Assembly (NCBI GenBank): GCA_947561715.1
Contig: OX387198.1
Span: 13,702,001-13,766,000 of the forward strand
Length of the DNA stretch: 64,000 nucleotides
Source: Ascidia mentula
Lineage: Eukaryota; Chordata; Ascidiacea; Phlebobranchia; Ascidiidae
Direction: 5' to 3'
The notes under the pieces were generated by a model, which made no database searches, was not told the DNA's origin, and worked only from the letters and a program-made list of their open reading frames with translations. This document shows positions 37,393 through 48,955 of this stretch, piece after piece (position 1 is the first letter of the stretch; every line of letters begins with the position of its first letter). Both the position numbers and the translations under genes were made by a program.

Positions 37393-37785
37393 CCGTATTT
37401 ACTCGATTGTAAGCCGCGGCTTATAAAGTTTTTTAACCTACCGTTTGTGCGGCTTACAATCGAGGGCGGCTTATATTCGAGGGCGGCTTACATTATTTAA
37501 TGTCCCGCCGATATTTTGTCTGCGCTCTGTTTTTTAATGAAATTTACCGTCAACTCGCTCCATCGTACCATAATGTTTTATCTCCCAAGGTTGTCAGCAT
37601 ATCTGACAATTTTAAATGACAGATTTGTTGACAATTATTGTTATAGGGCACCTAAGTTTGTCTTTAACATTAACGTGCGGCTTACATTCGAGGGCGGCTT
37701 ATATTAATTTTTGAACACCTTCGCATGCGGCTTTCAATCGAGGGCGGCTTACATTCGAGGGCGGCTAACAATCAAGTAAATACGG
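37393..37785. mobile_element. Tc1/mariner-type MITE, 393 bp, in the BEL LTR
   Basis: Terminal inverted repeats of about 25 bp (CCGTATTTACTCGATTG against its mirror, two mismatches) are flanked by TA (37391-37392 and 37786-37787). The intact BEL LTR shows the empty TA site. The inside repeats GCGGCTTAC and TTCGAGGGCGGC words several times near both ends. There is no coding capacity. Confidence 0.85.
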
Positions 37786-37865
37786 TATAAACCAGATAAA
37801 TATAGTTAGCATTTTAACAGCAGTACAATTCAACAGCAGCACAATCTCGCCCACAACATGTCGTC

Positions 37866-40800
37866 TGTAGATGCGTGTTCTATTTTAGAAAACTCCGTAT
37901 AGATCTGACACCATTTCAGAATAAACAATCTTTTATTGAGATGGCAAAAACTTCACAGACATCAAAACAGCAAATCCAAGAGTTGAGTTATCAATTGAAG
38001 TTCGGTATCGAAATAGTTAGAATGGCATCGAGTTGAGTAATCTGGTTTTTAGGCAATGCATTACATCGCTTTTTAAACCCGCTTGCAACTTTCTTTCGTA
38101 CATAAAACTTCTTCAAGTTAAAAATGCCTCTAGGTCAAGTCATGATGTGCCAGCGCGCTATAACTGCGTCCAGACAAGGCGGAGACACTGACACGTTTTT
38201 ATCGGGGTCGCAAGCGAGGTAATTGTTTTAGAGCGATGGTCGTTCAGAGTTACGTGAATGCGTGCGCGTAAACGCTCCAGGGTATAAAATTTGCACAAAC
38301 ATAACATCGGCTAGTAATACAACGAACATTATAAAAATACATATTAAAAATTCACATGTGTGTTCACTACACTCGCCCCGTCGTACGAGATGTTTCGTTA
38401 TCAATTAGGCACCACACCAAAAAATTTGGTAAAAAATTATGATCAAAATCAATTCCAAAACCGACGCAATATACACAATGAGTGAAACAATGGATGTACG
38501 TATGTATAGCGATCACAAGTTGCGTCGACGTTGTTATTGATTCCGATGTTTGGTGTGTGTGTCGTAAGGGCAAATGCAGAAGAAAAGAACTCTGCAAAAC
38601 AAACATACAAAACGGAAGAATACAATATCACATACATTGCATTTGAACAGTAATAATTCGTCATAAAAGTGAGGTCATTGAAATATAACAACTTTGTGAT
38701 ATGTTTGCAAGTCAATGGGTTTAACTTGTAACCGCACCATATGTAAAGGCGCATAGGACACCTGTTATCCTATAGTAATTAACAACGAGTTACTACCCAT
38801 CCACTTCGGCTTGGGCGTTGTCATCTAGTCAACCCACGACCTAAAATTTACACCCAAAGGCGACGAAACATAATACCTTTATGTCCATCCAGGGAAATAC
38901 AATTCTCATAATTAAACATAACGTTATAAAGTAATAGTTGTGAAACAAGCATATAGACATATATGTTATAGTAATATCATATCAATATAAAACAATATTA
39001 GTGTTATTCAATATAAATAAATTCATACAGAACATGTCTTCGACCTGAAAAACAAAAACAATCCGTCTTGGATGTCCAATGGTCGTTTAGACAAGCACAA
39101 ATGCAGATATGAATGCAGCATAGGCCTCAGTACTGATAGTTCAGGTTTCAGTATAGTTACAGACGTATAGTAAGTATGAAATACAATATGCAGTAGGCAA
39201 CAGAAATCTCAAAACAAAGAAAGTATAATAATGTATACTGTAAAAAATATGTTAGAGACAGTAAAGCGAAAAGAAAATTAGTCGCGATAGCGCTGAGGTA
39301 AACGAACTTCACGACCTCTGCGAGTCATCTTAATCGGCTCAGCAGGTATAGGCACAGGATCAACTGAGCTTCCATCGTTAATAGAAGAATGTGATGAAGA
39401 AGAATTTGGCTCGTCTGTTTCTTCTTCAGCTATAGGCAAAGTAAGAGGCGAACATCAGACTCTGGAACAGTTTCATTTTGCTCATCAGAATCGTTCAAAT
39501 CTTCGAAAGAAGGTAAATGAGCTACTTTAATTCGATCTATGGACACGCTATTTGATTTACCATTCATAGCTAAATTGAAATATTTGTCATGTTTTTCAAG
39601 AACTTTGTAAGGTCCTCTATAATGTGGATAGAGATGAGGTCTATGGCCACCAACTTTAACAAAAACATGTGTGCATGATTTCAAATCCTTGTCAAGATAT
39701 GTTCTTCGTGATGACTGAACACGTCTAGGCGGAAATCTTATTTCTTCCATTAAGGAACATAACTGTTTAGCATACTCTGATCTATGCTCAACGGAGGCTG
39801 TACTCTCAAAATAATCGCAAGGCAATCTCAGAGTAGTACCGTACACTAATTCTGCAGGAGAAGAGTCTAATTCGGTGTTATGACTAGCATGTATTCCAAG
39901 CAAGACTAAGCCTAAATTTGTGTACCAAGCCTTAGGATCGTTATATGCACTTTAGGCTGCTTTAAGGCGTCTGTGCGTTCGTTCCACCAGGCCGTTTGCC
40001 TTTGGATTATAACTGGTGTTGATTAATTTAATTCCCAAGCATTCGCAAAAGTCATTAAAAACACCTGAAATAAAATTTGATCCTCGATCGGTTGAGATGC
40101 GAAGCGGAACTCCAAAGCGAGAAATCCATCCTAGAAGAAGAGCATTTGCACATGTGACTGCAGTAATGTTCTGAAGAGGTATGGCTTCAAGCCAACGGCT
40201 AAATCTATCAACCACTGTCATAACATACGTATAACCATGTGAACTTGACATCGGACCTACGATATCAACGTTAAGGTCGGTAAAGCGTTCTTGAGGCTCA
40301 ATGTAATGGCCTAAAGGCGAGATATTATGCAAACGAACCTTACAAGATTGGCAAGGAATGCACGTTTTACACCATTGTAGAATGTCATTGTTCATGCCAG
40401 GCCAGACATAGCGTTCTTTGATTAACTTGCGAGTGATGGCAATACCAGGATGAGAAAGAGAATGAAGAACATTAAAAACACGTTTTCTGAACTGAGGAGG
40501 TACAACAGCTCTAAACATTCCTGTAGAAATGTCACCAACAATACTAAGATGAGAATTTGGAAGTCTACGCTTAACTAACCTTAAACTCTGACAATGTTCA
40601 GAAAGCATCTCATTAAAATCATCAGAATCCTGTACTGAAGCTAATTCTGTCAAATCAAATACATCCGGAGAAAGAGATATTGTATTTACTTCAATTCTTG
40701 ATAAACAATCTGCTACGACATTGTGAAAACCTTGAATATGTTCAATACGACTCGTGAACTGGGAAATGTAATCAAAATGCCGCTCTTGTCTCGGCGAAAG

Positions 40801-43800
40801 GTTGTCAGATTTCGAATGAAAAGCTCTGATGAGACGTTTGTGATCCGTAACTACGTTAAAATTTCGTCCTCGAAGCAAATGTTTAAAATGCTTGACTGCT
40901 TCGTAAATAGCCAATAGTTCTCTATCAAAAGTGGAATATTTTCGTTGAGCGTTTGACAAACCTCGGGAGAAGAAAGCGAGTGCATGGACGCCAATTACCA
41001 TCGTCAAGTTGATTGAGAACAGCACCCATAGCAAAGTTGCTGCTATCGCACACCAAAGAAAAACTTCCATTTAACTTTGGATCATGAAGCAAAGTTTCGT
41101 CACTCAAAAGATCACGAGATTTTTCGAAAGCAACGATAGCCTCTGCGGACCATGCTAAATTTTTGTTTTTAGTGGAATCCCTACGCAGCATGTTTGTAAG
41201 TAACTGCAAATGTTCCGCACAATGAGGGATAAATCGTCTATAGAAATTTACCATTCCGAGATAACGCCGTAACTCTTTAATTGTAGTTGGCCGTGGAAAG
41301 TTTTTAATTACGTCAACTTTACTTTTTAATGGGCAAAAACCATCTTTAGAAATTTTGTGACCAAGAAAAGTTAGTTCAGAAACTCCAAAATTACTCTTTT
41401 CTACATTTATCTCCAAACCATAATCAGGCAATCGTTTCAAAACCTGCCTTAAATGTTCCTTATGCTCTGTTTCAGACTTACTTGAAATCAAGATATCATC
41501 CAAATACACGAAAACAAAGGGCAAACCACGTAAAATCTGATCCATAAATCTTTGAAAGGTCTGTGGCGCATTACACAACCCAAACGGCAATCGCAAGTAT
41601 TCCATTGATCTATGTGGAAAGACTACAGACGTTTTTGGTATTGATTCCTCATCTAGCAAAATTTGAAAATAAGCATTGCGCAGGTCCAACTTAGAAAAAA
41701 CAGTAGCACCGTCTAAATTATTAACAAAATCAGCCAAAAATGGAATTGGGTATCTATCAGCCTCAGTAATCAAATTTAGCCTCCGATAATCGCCACAGAT
41801 TCGCCATTTACCATTGGGTTTAGGAACGACATGAATGGCAGAAGACCAAGGAGAATTGCTAGGGCAAACAATACCTTTGCTCTCAAGTTCATCAAACTGT
41901 TCATATACAACCTTAAGCATTTCCGGAGACAAACGTCTAGGACGACAACTGACTGGGTAGCCTTTAGCAATTATCTTATGCTTCACTGTGTGTTGAACAG
42001 GCTTACCAATACGCATGGGTTCAGTAACCTTGGGAAATTCAGATACAATTTTCTCAAATTCATTCAACTCTTTTTCTTTTCGTTAAAAAGTCACATAATT
42101 ATTTCTGTTGTTAACATCTGACGTTACTGCACCACAAATATTAATACTTCGCTGGATAACACGAACAAACTTCTTTTTATTGTTTACATAAAAAGATCTG
42201 CGTCGATTATTACGTGCGTAATAATTATAACGCCCATAAGATGGTAATTTGGAATAAAAATTACGCTTTTAATGAGCATTATGGTAATCACACAAGCCTT
42301 CCTGTCTATATCTGTTCCGCGAAAAAGGTCTGAAATTATTGATCAAGCGTCTTCCTTTGACATCAACAAGAAAATCAAAATATTTCAGAAAATCACTTCC
42401 AATTATGCCTTGGTCAATATCAGCAACATAAAACTTCCAAGAATAAGAACGATTCTGACCAAAATTTACTTTCAAGTGCGTTATTCCAAAAATCTTAAGA
42501 CAATTGCCAGAAATGCCGCGAAATACGGTGTTAACTCGTTGGAAGCAATGCTTAACAAACCATAAAGGAACCAACGATACATCAGATCCAGTGTCAACCA
42601 AAAAAGATAAATTTAAATGTGGGTCATAAACGTTAAAGGTTTCGTGAGAAAACCTATGGCCTCTCCAACCCCACCTTGAGGAGGCCGGCCTTCGTTTTAT
42701 GGACCATTAAACGAATTTGAAAAAGAACAAGGCGGAATACAAGACCGAGCATTAAAACCATGACGCGAGTGGTAATAACAAATGTGTTGACTTCCACTAT
42801 TATGACCATAAAAACGACTGGGAGCAGATGAAAAAGAATTTCGAAAGCGATTATCATAGCTATTCCAATTTCTTCGAGCAGAGTTAACCCAAGATTGGTC
42901 ACGATAACGCCTCGGGCGATACGAATGATTGTCAGAATATTGCGGTTTATAAGAATGTGTGGGAAAAGATTTCGGCTGAGAAGACAATTCACTAATCTTT
43001 TGACTAATCTGTTCTATTTTCCGATCAAGATGGTCATTAATAAGCATTTGAGAATTAACAGTTATTTTTCCTTCTTCAACACGCGAATCAGGCTGACTAG
43101 GAGAACTTATAGACAACATGGCATCAGCTTTAAGAGCAAGAGTATTCAATTCCAAATCATAATCGGTAGCAAGAATTAAGCGAATATTCGGCGGCAACTT
43201 GTCAATAAAGAAACGTTTTAGCAAGCGCTCTGTACTAGGTTCTAAATCTCCAGAATGGTTTAGAAGAATTAACATTTGATGCAACAATTCAGATGGTTTC
43301 TTGCCATGCAAAGATGTTCTGTTTAACAACTCGTTTAAGCGACTGATTTCATCCTTTTCATAAAATTTCAACAAAGCCTCTTTAGGCGCAGCATGAGGTC
43401 TGTCAGTGTCCCTATTCAATACTACATGTCCTACCTTTGAAATTTGTTCCTCATTTAGACAAGAAACAGTGTAGTTCAATTTCTGTGACTCACTTGTTAG
43501 CAAGCATCTTTTCTATGCTACTGAACCAAACCTTCGGCATCTTAGACCAGAATTCCGGCAAACGCAGTTTAGGAGCATCTGAAACTGAAATACCCGTACG
43601 TAACCTGGAAGGAGAAGTGTTAGAATGGTTTCTAGTCATAAGAGGCTCAGAAAAAGTTACATTAGTATTGGCTGTATTTAACCTGGATAGAGATTTAAGT
43701 GTTATTTGTTCCGTGTCGGTTACATGCGTTCCCCCTAAGTGAGAAGATGACAAACCCGGTGGCCTATAAGAAGAGTTTTCCCATCTTGATTATATACAGT

Positions 43801-45084
43801 GGGCTTAAAATCGTCCCTATTGACTTGCAAACCAGGCGCTAAATAAGCTGGGGTAGTAGGTGTTTGTTTCATTTTAGGCAAAAACGATATAAATTTCTCC
43901 ATAAACTAACAAGGTTTAAACGTAAAAAACAAAGTAGGCAAATTAATTAACAACGCAGTTGTCGTTCAAACATAAGAAATAAAAACAAGCACTTTACCAA
44001 GTACGAAACAATTGAAGTTGATCCAACGACGATGTTCCTTCCAATAAAATTCCTTCCGATGAAGTTCCAAGTCCTCGTATAATTCCTTTGAACAGCAACG
44101 TTGATGCAGAATCCAAGAATTTCCTCCAGATAAGCGTACCAGCAAACAAGTGTCCGTAGAATTCGTGTCCGCAGTATCGTCAAGGGATATAGAATATCGT
44201 TGTCAACCAGAGAAAATGTTACCATCGAATGAATGAAGAAATGTTCGTATTGAAATTGTCAAACGGTGTTCGTCCAACTTCGAAATTCGGTAAGAAAAAA
44301 GAAAAGCCAAAGACAGCAGGCTCTATCGTCGAGAAGAATTGATTTGCAACTATTTTGACACAGTTTCTTTTTATCATTCATTGTTTTAGATATGGCAAAA
44401 AGTCAAGATTATCATCCACAAATTCATCATAAAGGTGCAAAGATAGGAAATAGCTTTTTTTAGCGTAGATTTTTCGTGAGAATGCTTCTTCAGTTTAAAG
44501 TTCTTCAATAGATAAGACAGAAAGTACACACGATTTCAGTTCTTTGCAGAAAATCCAATATCACGTCGGGGTCACCAATTTGTAGATGCGTGTTCTATTT
44601 TAGAAAACTCCGTATAGATCTGACACCATTTCAGAATAAACAATCTTTTATTGAGATGGCAAAAACTTCACAGACATCAAAACAGCAAATCCAAGAGTGG
44701 AGTTATCAATTTAAGTTCGGTATGGAAATAGTTAGAATGGCATCGAGTTGAGTAATCTGGTTTTTAGCCAATGCATTACATCGCTTTGTAAACCCGCTTG
44801 CAACTTTCTTTCGTACATAAAACTTCTTCAAGTTAAAAATGCCTCTAGGTCAAGTCATGATGTGCCAGCGCGCTATAACTGCGTCCAGACAAGGCGGAGA
44901 CACTGACACGTTTTTATCGGGGTCGCAAGCGAGGTAATTGTTTTAGAGCGATGGTCGTTCAGAGTTACGTGAATGCGTGCGTAAACGCTCCAGGGTATAA
45001 AATTTGCACAAACATAACATCGGCAAGTAATACAACGTACATTATAAAAATACATATTAAAAATACACATGTGTGTTCACTACA
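37866..45084 (-). mobile_element. Ty3/Gypsy LTR retrotransposon fossil 1
   Basis: LTRs at 37866-38371 and 44581-45084 (TGTAG...CTACA) have the 4-bp duplication CGTC on both sides, and the empty site is visible in the other BEL LTR. Minus-strand parts: gag about 42.7-43.8 kb, protease about 42.3-42.6 kb (VDTGSDVSLVP), reverse transcriptase/RNase H about 40.7-42.1 kb (FVYLDDILI) and integrase about 39.3-40.5 kb with a GPY/F-like end. A candidate primer-binding site, TGGTGACCCCGACG, abuts the 5' LTR near 44563-44578. The copy is broken, with roughly half a dozen breaks. LTR divergence is about 2% by eye. No envelope gene was seen. Confidence 0.88.
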
Positions 45085-45172
45085 CGTCCTAAAGACAGCC
45101 ACATGCGCGGTTGAATACAAACATGGTGAAAGGTAAAATCAGCCAAGCGTTAATTCTCGTTGTAACAATAAT

Positions 45173-45362
45173 ACTTTTTCCAACAATTACAGCTACATTT
45201 CTACGTATTATTTTATGTCGATGTATGCATGCACTTAATTTTTTCTACCGAAATGCAGATTAATAACTTTGCTAGTTCATGTACATGAGAGAGCGCTAAT
45301 GTGTAGGAATTTTTTTGTAAGGCGCAAACAAAACAACTGACCAGCTCGCATAAGTTCGAGAG
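45173..45362. other. Short spacer between BEL/Pao and the Ulp1-PHD element
   Basis: Host sequence of 190 bp with no recognised feature. Confidence 0.4.
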
Positions 45363-45371
45363 AAAAAAGAA

Positions 45372-47563
45372 ACCAGAGGGATGTTAGTTGACAAAAAAAA
45401 ATCGCCAGTTAACAAAAGTTTAAACGGACGTGACTCGGCCGCCTTACGAGGTAGCGACTTACTTTTTTCACACAAAGATAGATCACAGACTGAACTTTCC
45501 AACGAAAGAAAAATCAAAAAAAAATTTGCATTAATATTCGAATATGAATATGATATGTTTGCTATGCCATAACTATAAGTAAACATCGATTTCCGTTGAC
45601 ATCCTTGAAGGTAGATATTCTTTGGCGTCCATACTATCTAAAAATATCAAACTTTTTCGCGAGGAAAAACGGAAAGCTTCTCAAATTTGAAGAATATCAA
45701 CCATAACCCCCTATACTTTTCCACGTTTTGCGCCCGCCGCGAACAGGTTTCGGCCATGCAACGTTGCACAAACAATAACCGCTGAAATCCCGTCAATCAA
45801 ACAACCTGATACACACTCTTTGTCAAATTCGCCTCTGTGTTTGGTCAGCCGAAGCTGCTTCCAGTCGCACCACGAGGAGGTACACAGATGACTTGGTGTT
45901 TGAGCCAAATAGGCCACAAACAACCCAGCGACCAACCTGAAAAATACTTTAAAAAAATGTTACACATTTGTTACATTGACAAGCCTACACTTAGCATATA
46001 CTACAATATCCCGCTGGAAACGTTAACATTTTCCGCAAAACCAATGCACGCCCTCGATTTTAGCTTCATCCGGTATGGCGCGCTCTAAACATTCCGTATG
46101 AAACCATTCTTTACACTTACTACACTCAATAAAATATTGTTGCATATTTTCTGCAAGTCTACAATTACAATGAATCGCAACCGTCTCGCTGTTCTTTCTT
46201 CTGTTTACGATAAGCTTCTTCACCTTAAAAAGAGGCTCAAATTCTTTTTTGCGCAACATTTTTTCTATATCCGTTCGCAGCGATGGTTCGTTAAAATTTA
46301 GATGTTCTGGATGGTGATTAAAGCATAAAGCGACCGCAAACGCAATGGCGTACACCCCACAGTTACCTGAACCAAATTGCTTTTGCACATTTGGGAATTC
46401 CAGATTTATGTATTTGGCATTTGTTAAATTTAGCAACTTAGAAATAACGAATTTTTCTTCCGAATGATACTTGTCCGGCTGACTGTCATATACTTGAATG
46501 GTATGGTTATTTAATGCGAAAATATTTGAAAGTGTTACCCAATGGCTACTGTTAACATTAATTATTTGGATAAACTTCTTTTGTGGGGTGTACGTCGGTA
46601 CCCTATCCATTTCGCGTGAGTACGCCAACGTGCTCTGCATGCCGTCGATCCCTGGGAACTGATTATGTAATACGCAATGCGCCGCATCTATATGTTTGTC
46701 ACTAAGCCAAACATTGTCTGCCGAAAGCTCCGCGTAATCTGACGTATTCATACAATTCGCCGCTTCCATTTTGCGCGCGCAGCACCGCCGTGCCAAACTA
46801 TTTCGATCGAGCTCACTTCTACACACGTGACTTCCTGTTTTTTCTGATGATTTGCTGGGAGCCCGCAAAGCTTTGTTGGGAGTTTGAAAGTATCTTCCTA
46901 TACTTTTGTCCGTCCCAACAACCTTTGCCTTCTTCCCCCATTTCTCCTCGACCTCAGCTTCCTGTCTAACGCGTTTGCGCTTGGGTTTTCGGCGGTACCC
47001 ACTGTCCATAAACTCAACTATAAGCGCTTTATGTTTATCGTCGTACATTTTCGCAAATTCGTGCAGGCCGTTAAGCTTTCTGCCATTGATCCGAGTCCGC
47101 TTTAATTCCTGTTGACTCTTTTCCATGATTCCCTGCGTGATGGCGGAGTTACACGCGGCCAAAGTTTTGTTAACTGGGAATTTTTTTGTTACATTTCGCG
47201 GCGGGCGCAAAACGTGGAAAAGTATAGGGGGTTATGGTTAATATTCTTCAAATTTTAGAAGCTTTCCGTTTTTCCTCGCGAAAAAAAATATTTTTAGATA
47301 GTATGGACGCCAAAGAATATCTACCCTCAAGGATGTCAACGGAAATCGATGTTTACTTATAGTTATGGCATAGCAAACATATCATATTCATATTCGAATA
47401 TTAATGCAAATTTTTTTTTGATTTTTCTTTCGTTGGAAAGTTCAGCCTGTGATCTATCTTTGTGTGAAAAAAGTAAGTCGCTACCTCGTAAGGCGGCCGA
47501 GTCACGTCCGTTTAAACTTTTGTTAACTGGCGATTTTTTTTTGTCAACTAACATCCCTCTGGT
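45372..47563. mobile_element. Long-TIR DNA transposon carrying a Ulp1-PHD gene (MULE- or KDZ-like, non-autonomous)
   Basis: Inverted repeats of about 370 bp (45372-45743 and 47195-47563) begin ACCAGAGGGATG and are nearly identical. They are flanked by the 9-bp direct repeat AAAAAAGAA (45363-45371 and 47564-47572). Nine-base duplications and long repeats are typical of Mutator-like elements; KDZ/Zisupton elements (8 bp) also carry Ulp1 domains. The only sizeable open frame is the Ulp1-PHD protein, and no transposase was seen, so it would move in trans. Confidence 0.8.
46023..47210 (-). CDS. Ulp1/SENP-like cysteine protease (C48) with C-terminal PHD finger, 395 aa
   Basis: This is a single open frame without introns. 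Residues about 60-110 are basic (RRKPKRKRVR, a likely nuclear signal). The protease core spans about 165-300, with the Ulp1 catalytic set: His223 in NSSHWVTLSN, Asp242 in VYDSQ, Gln278 and Cys284 in QFGSGNCGVYAIA (Q-x5-C as in Ulp1). Residues about 347-395 form a PHD zinc finger (HCNC, CSKC, WFHTEC, WFCGKC). Ulp1 enzymes cut SUMO or related modifiers; PHD fingers read histone tails. The first five codons lie inside the right inverted repeat, so the promoter probably sits in that repeat. A downstream methionine (for example M29) could be the real start. It is a transposon-borne gene and not obviously a host one. Confidence 0.82.
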   Translation of the reverse strand: MRPPRNVTKKFPVNKTLAACNSAITQGIMEKSQQELKRTRINGRKLNGLHEFAKMYDDKHKALIVEFMDSGYRRKPKRKRVRQEAEVEEKWGKKAKVVGTDKSIGRYFQTPNKALRAPSKSSEKTGSHVCRSELDRNSLARRCCARKMEAANCMNTSDYAELSADNVWLSDKHIDAAHCVLHNQFPGIDGMQSTLAYSREMDRVPTYTPQKKFIQIINVNSSHWVTLSNIFALNNHTIQVYDSQPDKYHSEEKFVISKLLNLTNAKYINLEFPNVQKQFGSGNCGVYAIAFAVALCFNHHPEHLNFNEPSLRTDIEKMLRKKEFEPLFKVKKLIVNRRKNSETVAIHCNCRLAENMQQYFIECSKCKEWFHTECLERAIPDEAKIEGVHWFCGKC

Positions 47564-47572
47564 AAAAAAGAA

Positions 47573-48093
47573 AGCGCCGCCATTCTGATTCGACTTGGAA
47601 TTTGCTGTTTTGACAGAGATGCGTTTAAATTAAATTGAGGGAAATTTATAGTTGCCTAAAGTGTCGTTGTGTATTACAAATGTACTACGATTTTAATCGA
47701 GAAAACTGGAATGCTTTTGAAATCCATTTTCTTTATACTTTAGGAGCGCAAACAAAAATTCAATAGGATTATAAGCGCTACATTTTCAGTTTATGCTTTC
47801 TTTCTTCTTTGCTGGGATTTTGGCTTCTGCTTCAGGTAGTTTTTGTGTTGGTTCAAATGTTTTTTCCCACAATTGTGTTGTAACTTCAAATGCTAGATTT
47901 TGTACAGATTTCAATACTAATTGTTTTGATTTGCCAATCGTATAGATTTCTGGGAGATATATAAGCGTTGTCCAGTGTTATGAAACGATGAGTATGAGTT
48001 AAATTATCAACATTTTTATGTGTTTAAACCGTATTTCACCTGTGTAGCGAAAACCCGCGTTGTTTTCCCAGTTGCAGGCAAAAAAAAGCATCT
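47573..48093. other. Intergenic, nothing recognised
   Basis: This lies right of the Ulp1-PHD transposon. No motif-bearing frame was seen. Confidence 0.4.
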
Positions 48094-48955
48094 ATGGCCA
48101 CTGCGTGCGGTATCACGGTGGACGATACGGTTGCAAGTAAGTAACTCCTGTAAAAGAAGACCATTAATTTCGGTAATGATTATATAGGTTACATTAATTG
48201 CACAGCATACATGACAAAACATTCACCCAAATCGTCCGAAGCTTCTGTTTTCGAGTATTATCCCATAAATCAGTGTACAAAATTTCGCAAAAAGCGCCGC
48301 GTAACTTCCACAAAAACTTAATTGTGTGTAGGTGTATAAAATACTTTGCTGGTTGACGATGTGAAAAATTCGTGGGAGTGGAATGTCAAACAAATCACTG
48401 CAACGGTGGCATCTGCGAGAAAACAAACACAACTCGTGGATATGTCTGTTACTGCCCAGTTGGATTTACAGGTTAACCCTTTCAGCTTTAAAACACATTT
48501 AGATACAAAATTTAGAAGCAGTCTCAACCGGTTGGATAGAAAAGCAGTTACTCACTCACTATGTTCTATTTAGATCTTTTTGCTTTGTGTTTCATTTAAA
48601 ATACACCAGAACACAGAGTCTTCGCCAAACTTCATTCGCGTGTAACATCTGTGCATTAACGTGGTGTTGCCATCGTTACCCTGGAGGTTGTCTAGCAACA
48701 ATTCAAATATATAACAAACAATATCAGGTGGTTGATCACGCCTAACCGTTAACATTCGCACAGATTTCTATATTACACAGTCTTGTGGTTCAAGTTTGCT
48801 GACGAATTTTTCTTGTATTTCTTCTTGTTTTCACTCAGCATCGAGAGTTGTATCATTGCGTCAAAGAAGCCATCGAAGAAGCTGCCGCGAGACATAACGG
48901 TGATTCCCCTTCATTATTCTACTATTTGAAACGAGTCGCTGTTAAAAACTGTTAA
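48094..48955 (+). CDS. Possible exons of an unrecognised small gene
   Basis: Three exon-like pieces share a strand. 48094-48136 starts ATGGCC (MATACGITVDDTVA) before a strong GTAAGTAA donor. A piece ending at 48471 (VKNSWEWNVKQITATVASAR to AQLDLQ) precedes a GT donor. 48839-48955 starts after a TTTTCACTCAG acceptor and reads HRELYHCVKEAIEEAAARHN to KRVAVKNC, then stop. The last two join in phase 0. The first does not join the second in phase through any acceptor I can see, so an exon is missing or the first is unrelated. The helical, charged composition suggests a short coiled-coil protein. I do not recognise the family. Confidence 0.3.

Larger units (their letters stand above)
31674..45167 (-). 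mobile_element. BEL/Pao LTR retrotransposon fossil (interrupted by two younger insertions)
   Basis: TG...CA LTRs are flanked by the 5-bp duplication ATAAT (31669-31673 and 45168-45172). Coding parts on the minus strand: a gag-like region at about 35.4-36.9 kb (coiled coil, then a DUF1759-like block with LPRPELLYFEGNPLMYTRFM), zinc knuckles and a BEL-type aspartic protease (AFLDQGSTTTLC) at about 34.5-35.4 kb, reverse transcriptase at about 33.1-34.6 kb, and the integrase C-terminal part at about 32.5-32.8 kb. The copy is broken, with several breaks. The LTRs differ by roughly 2-3% by eye, so it is geologically recent. Confidence 0.85.
36961..45167 (-). repeat. BEL/Pao LTR, split copy
   Basis: LTR pieces are 36961-37392, 37788-37865 and 45085-45167. 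They are separated by the TA MITE and by Gypsy element 1. Together they match the intact LTR at 31674-32257. Confidence 0.85.

Noticed and set aside
38449-38754. Envelope-like gene between integrase and 3' LTR of Gypsy element 1
   Set aside because: The frames in this 0.9-kb interval are short and lack a signal peptide, glycoprotein pattern or membrane anchor that would support an envelope gene.
45296-45586. Paired 'protein' frames at 45296-45586 (-) and 47349-47588 (+)
   Set aside because: They are the two inverted repeats of the Ulp1-PHD transposon read in the same sense relative to the ends. Identity reflects the TIR and not a coding gene.
48094-48136. Cofilin/ADF first exon (MATACGITVDDTV resembles the start of ADF proteins)
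   Set aside because: The following pieces do not resemble the ADF fold and do not join in phase, so the likeness over a dozen residues is probably chance.
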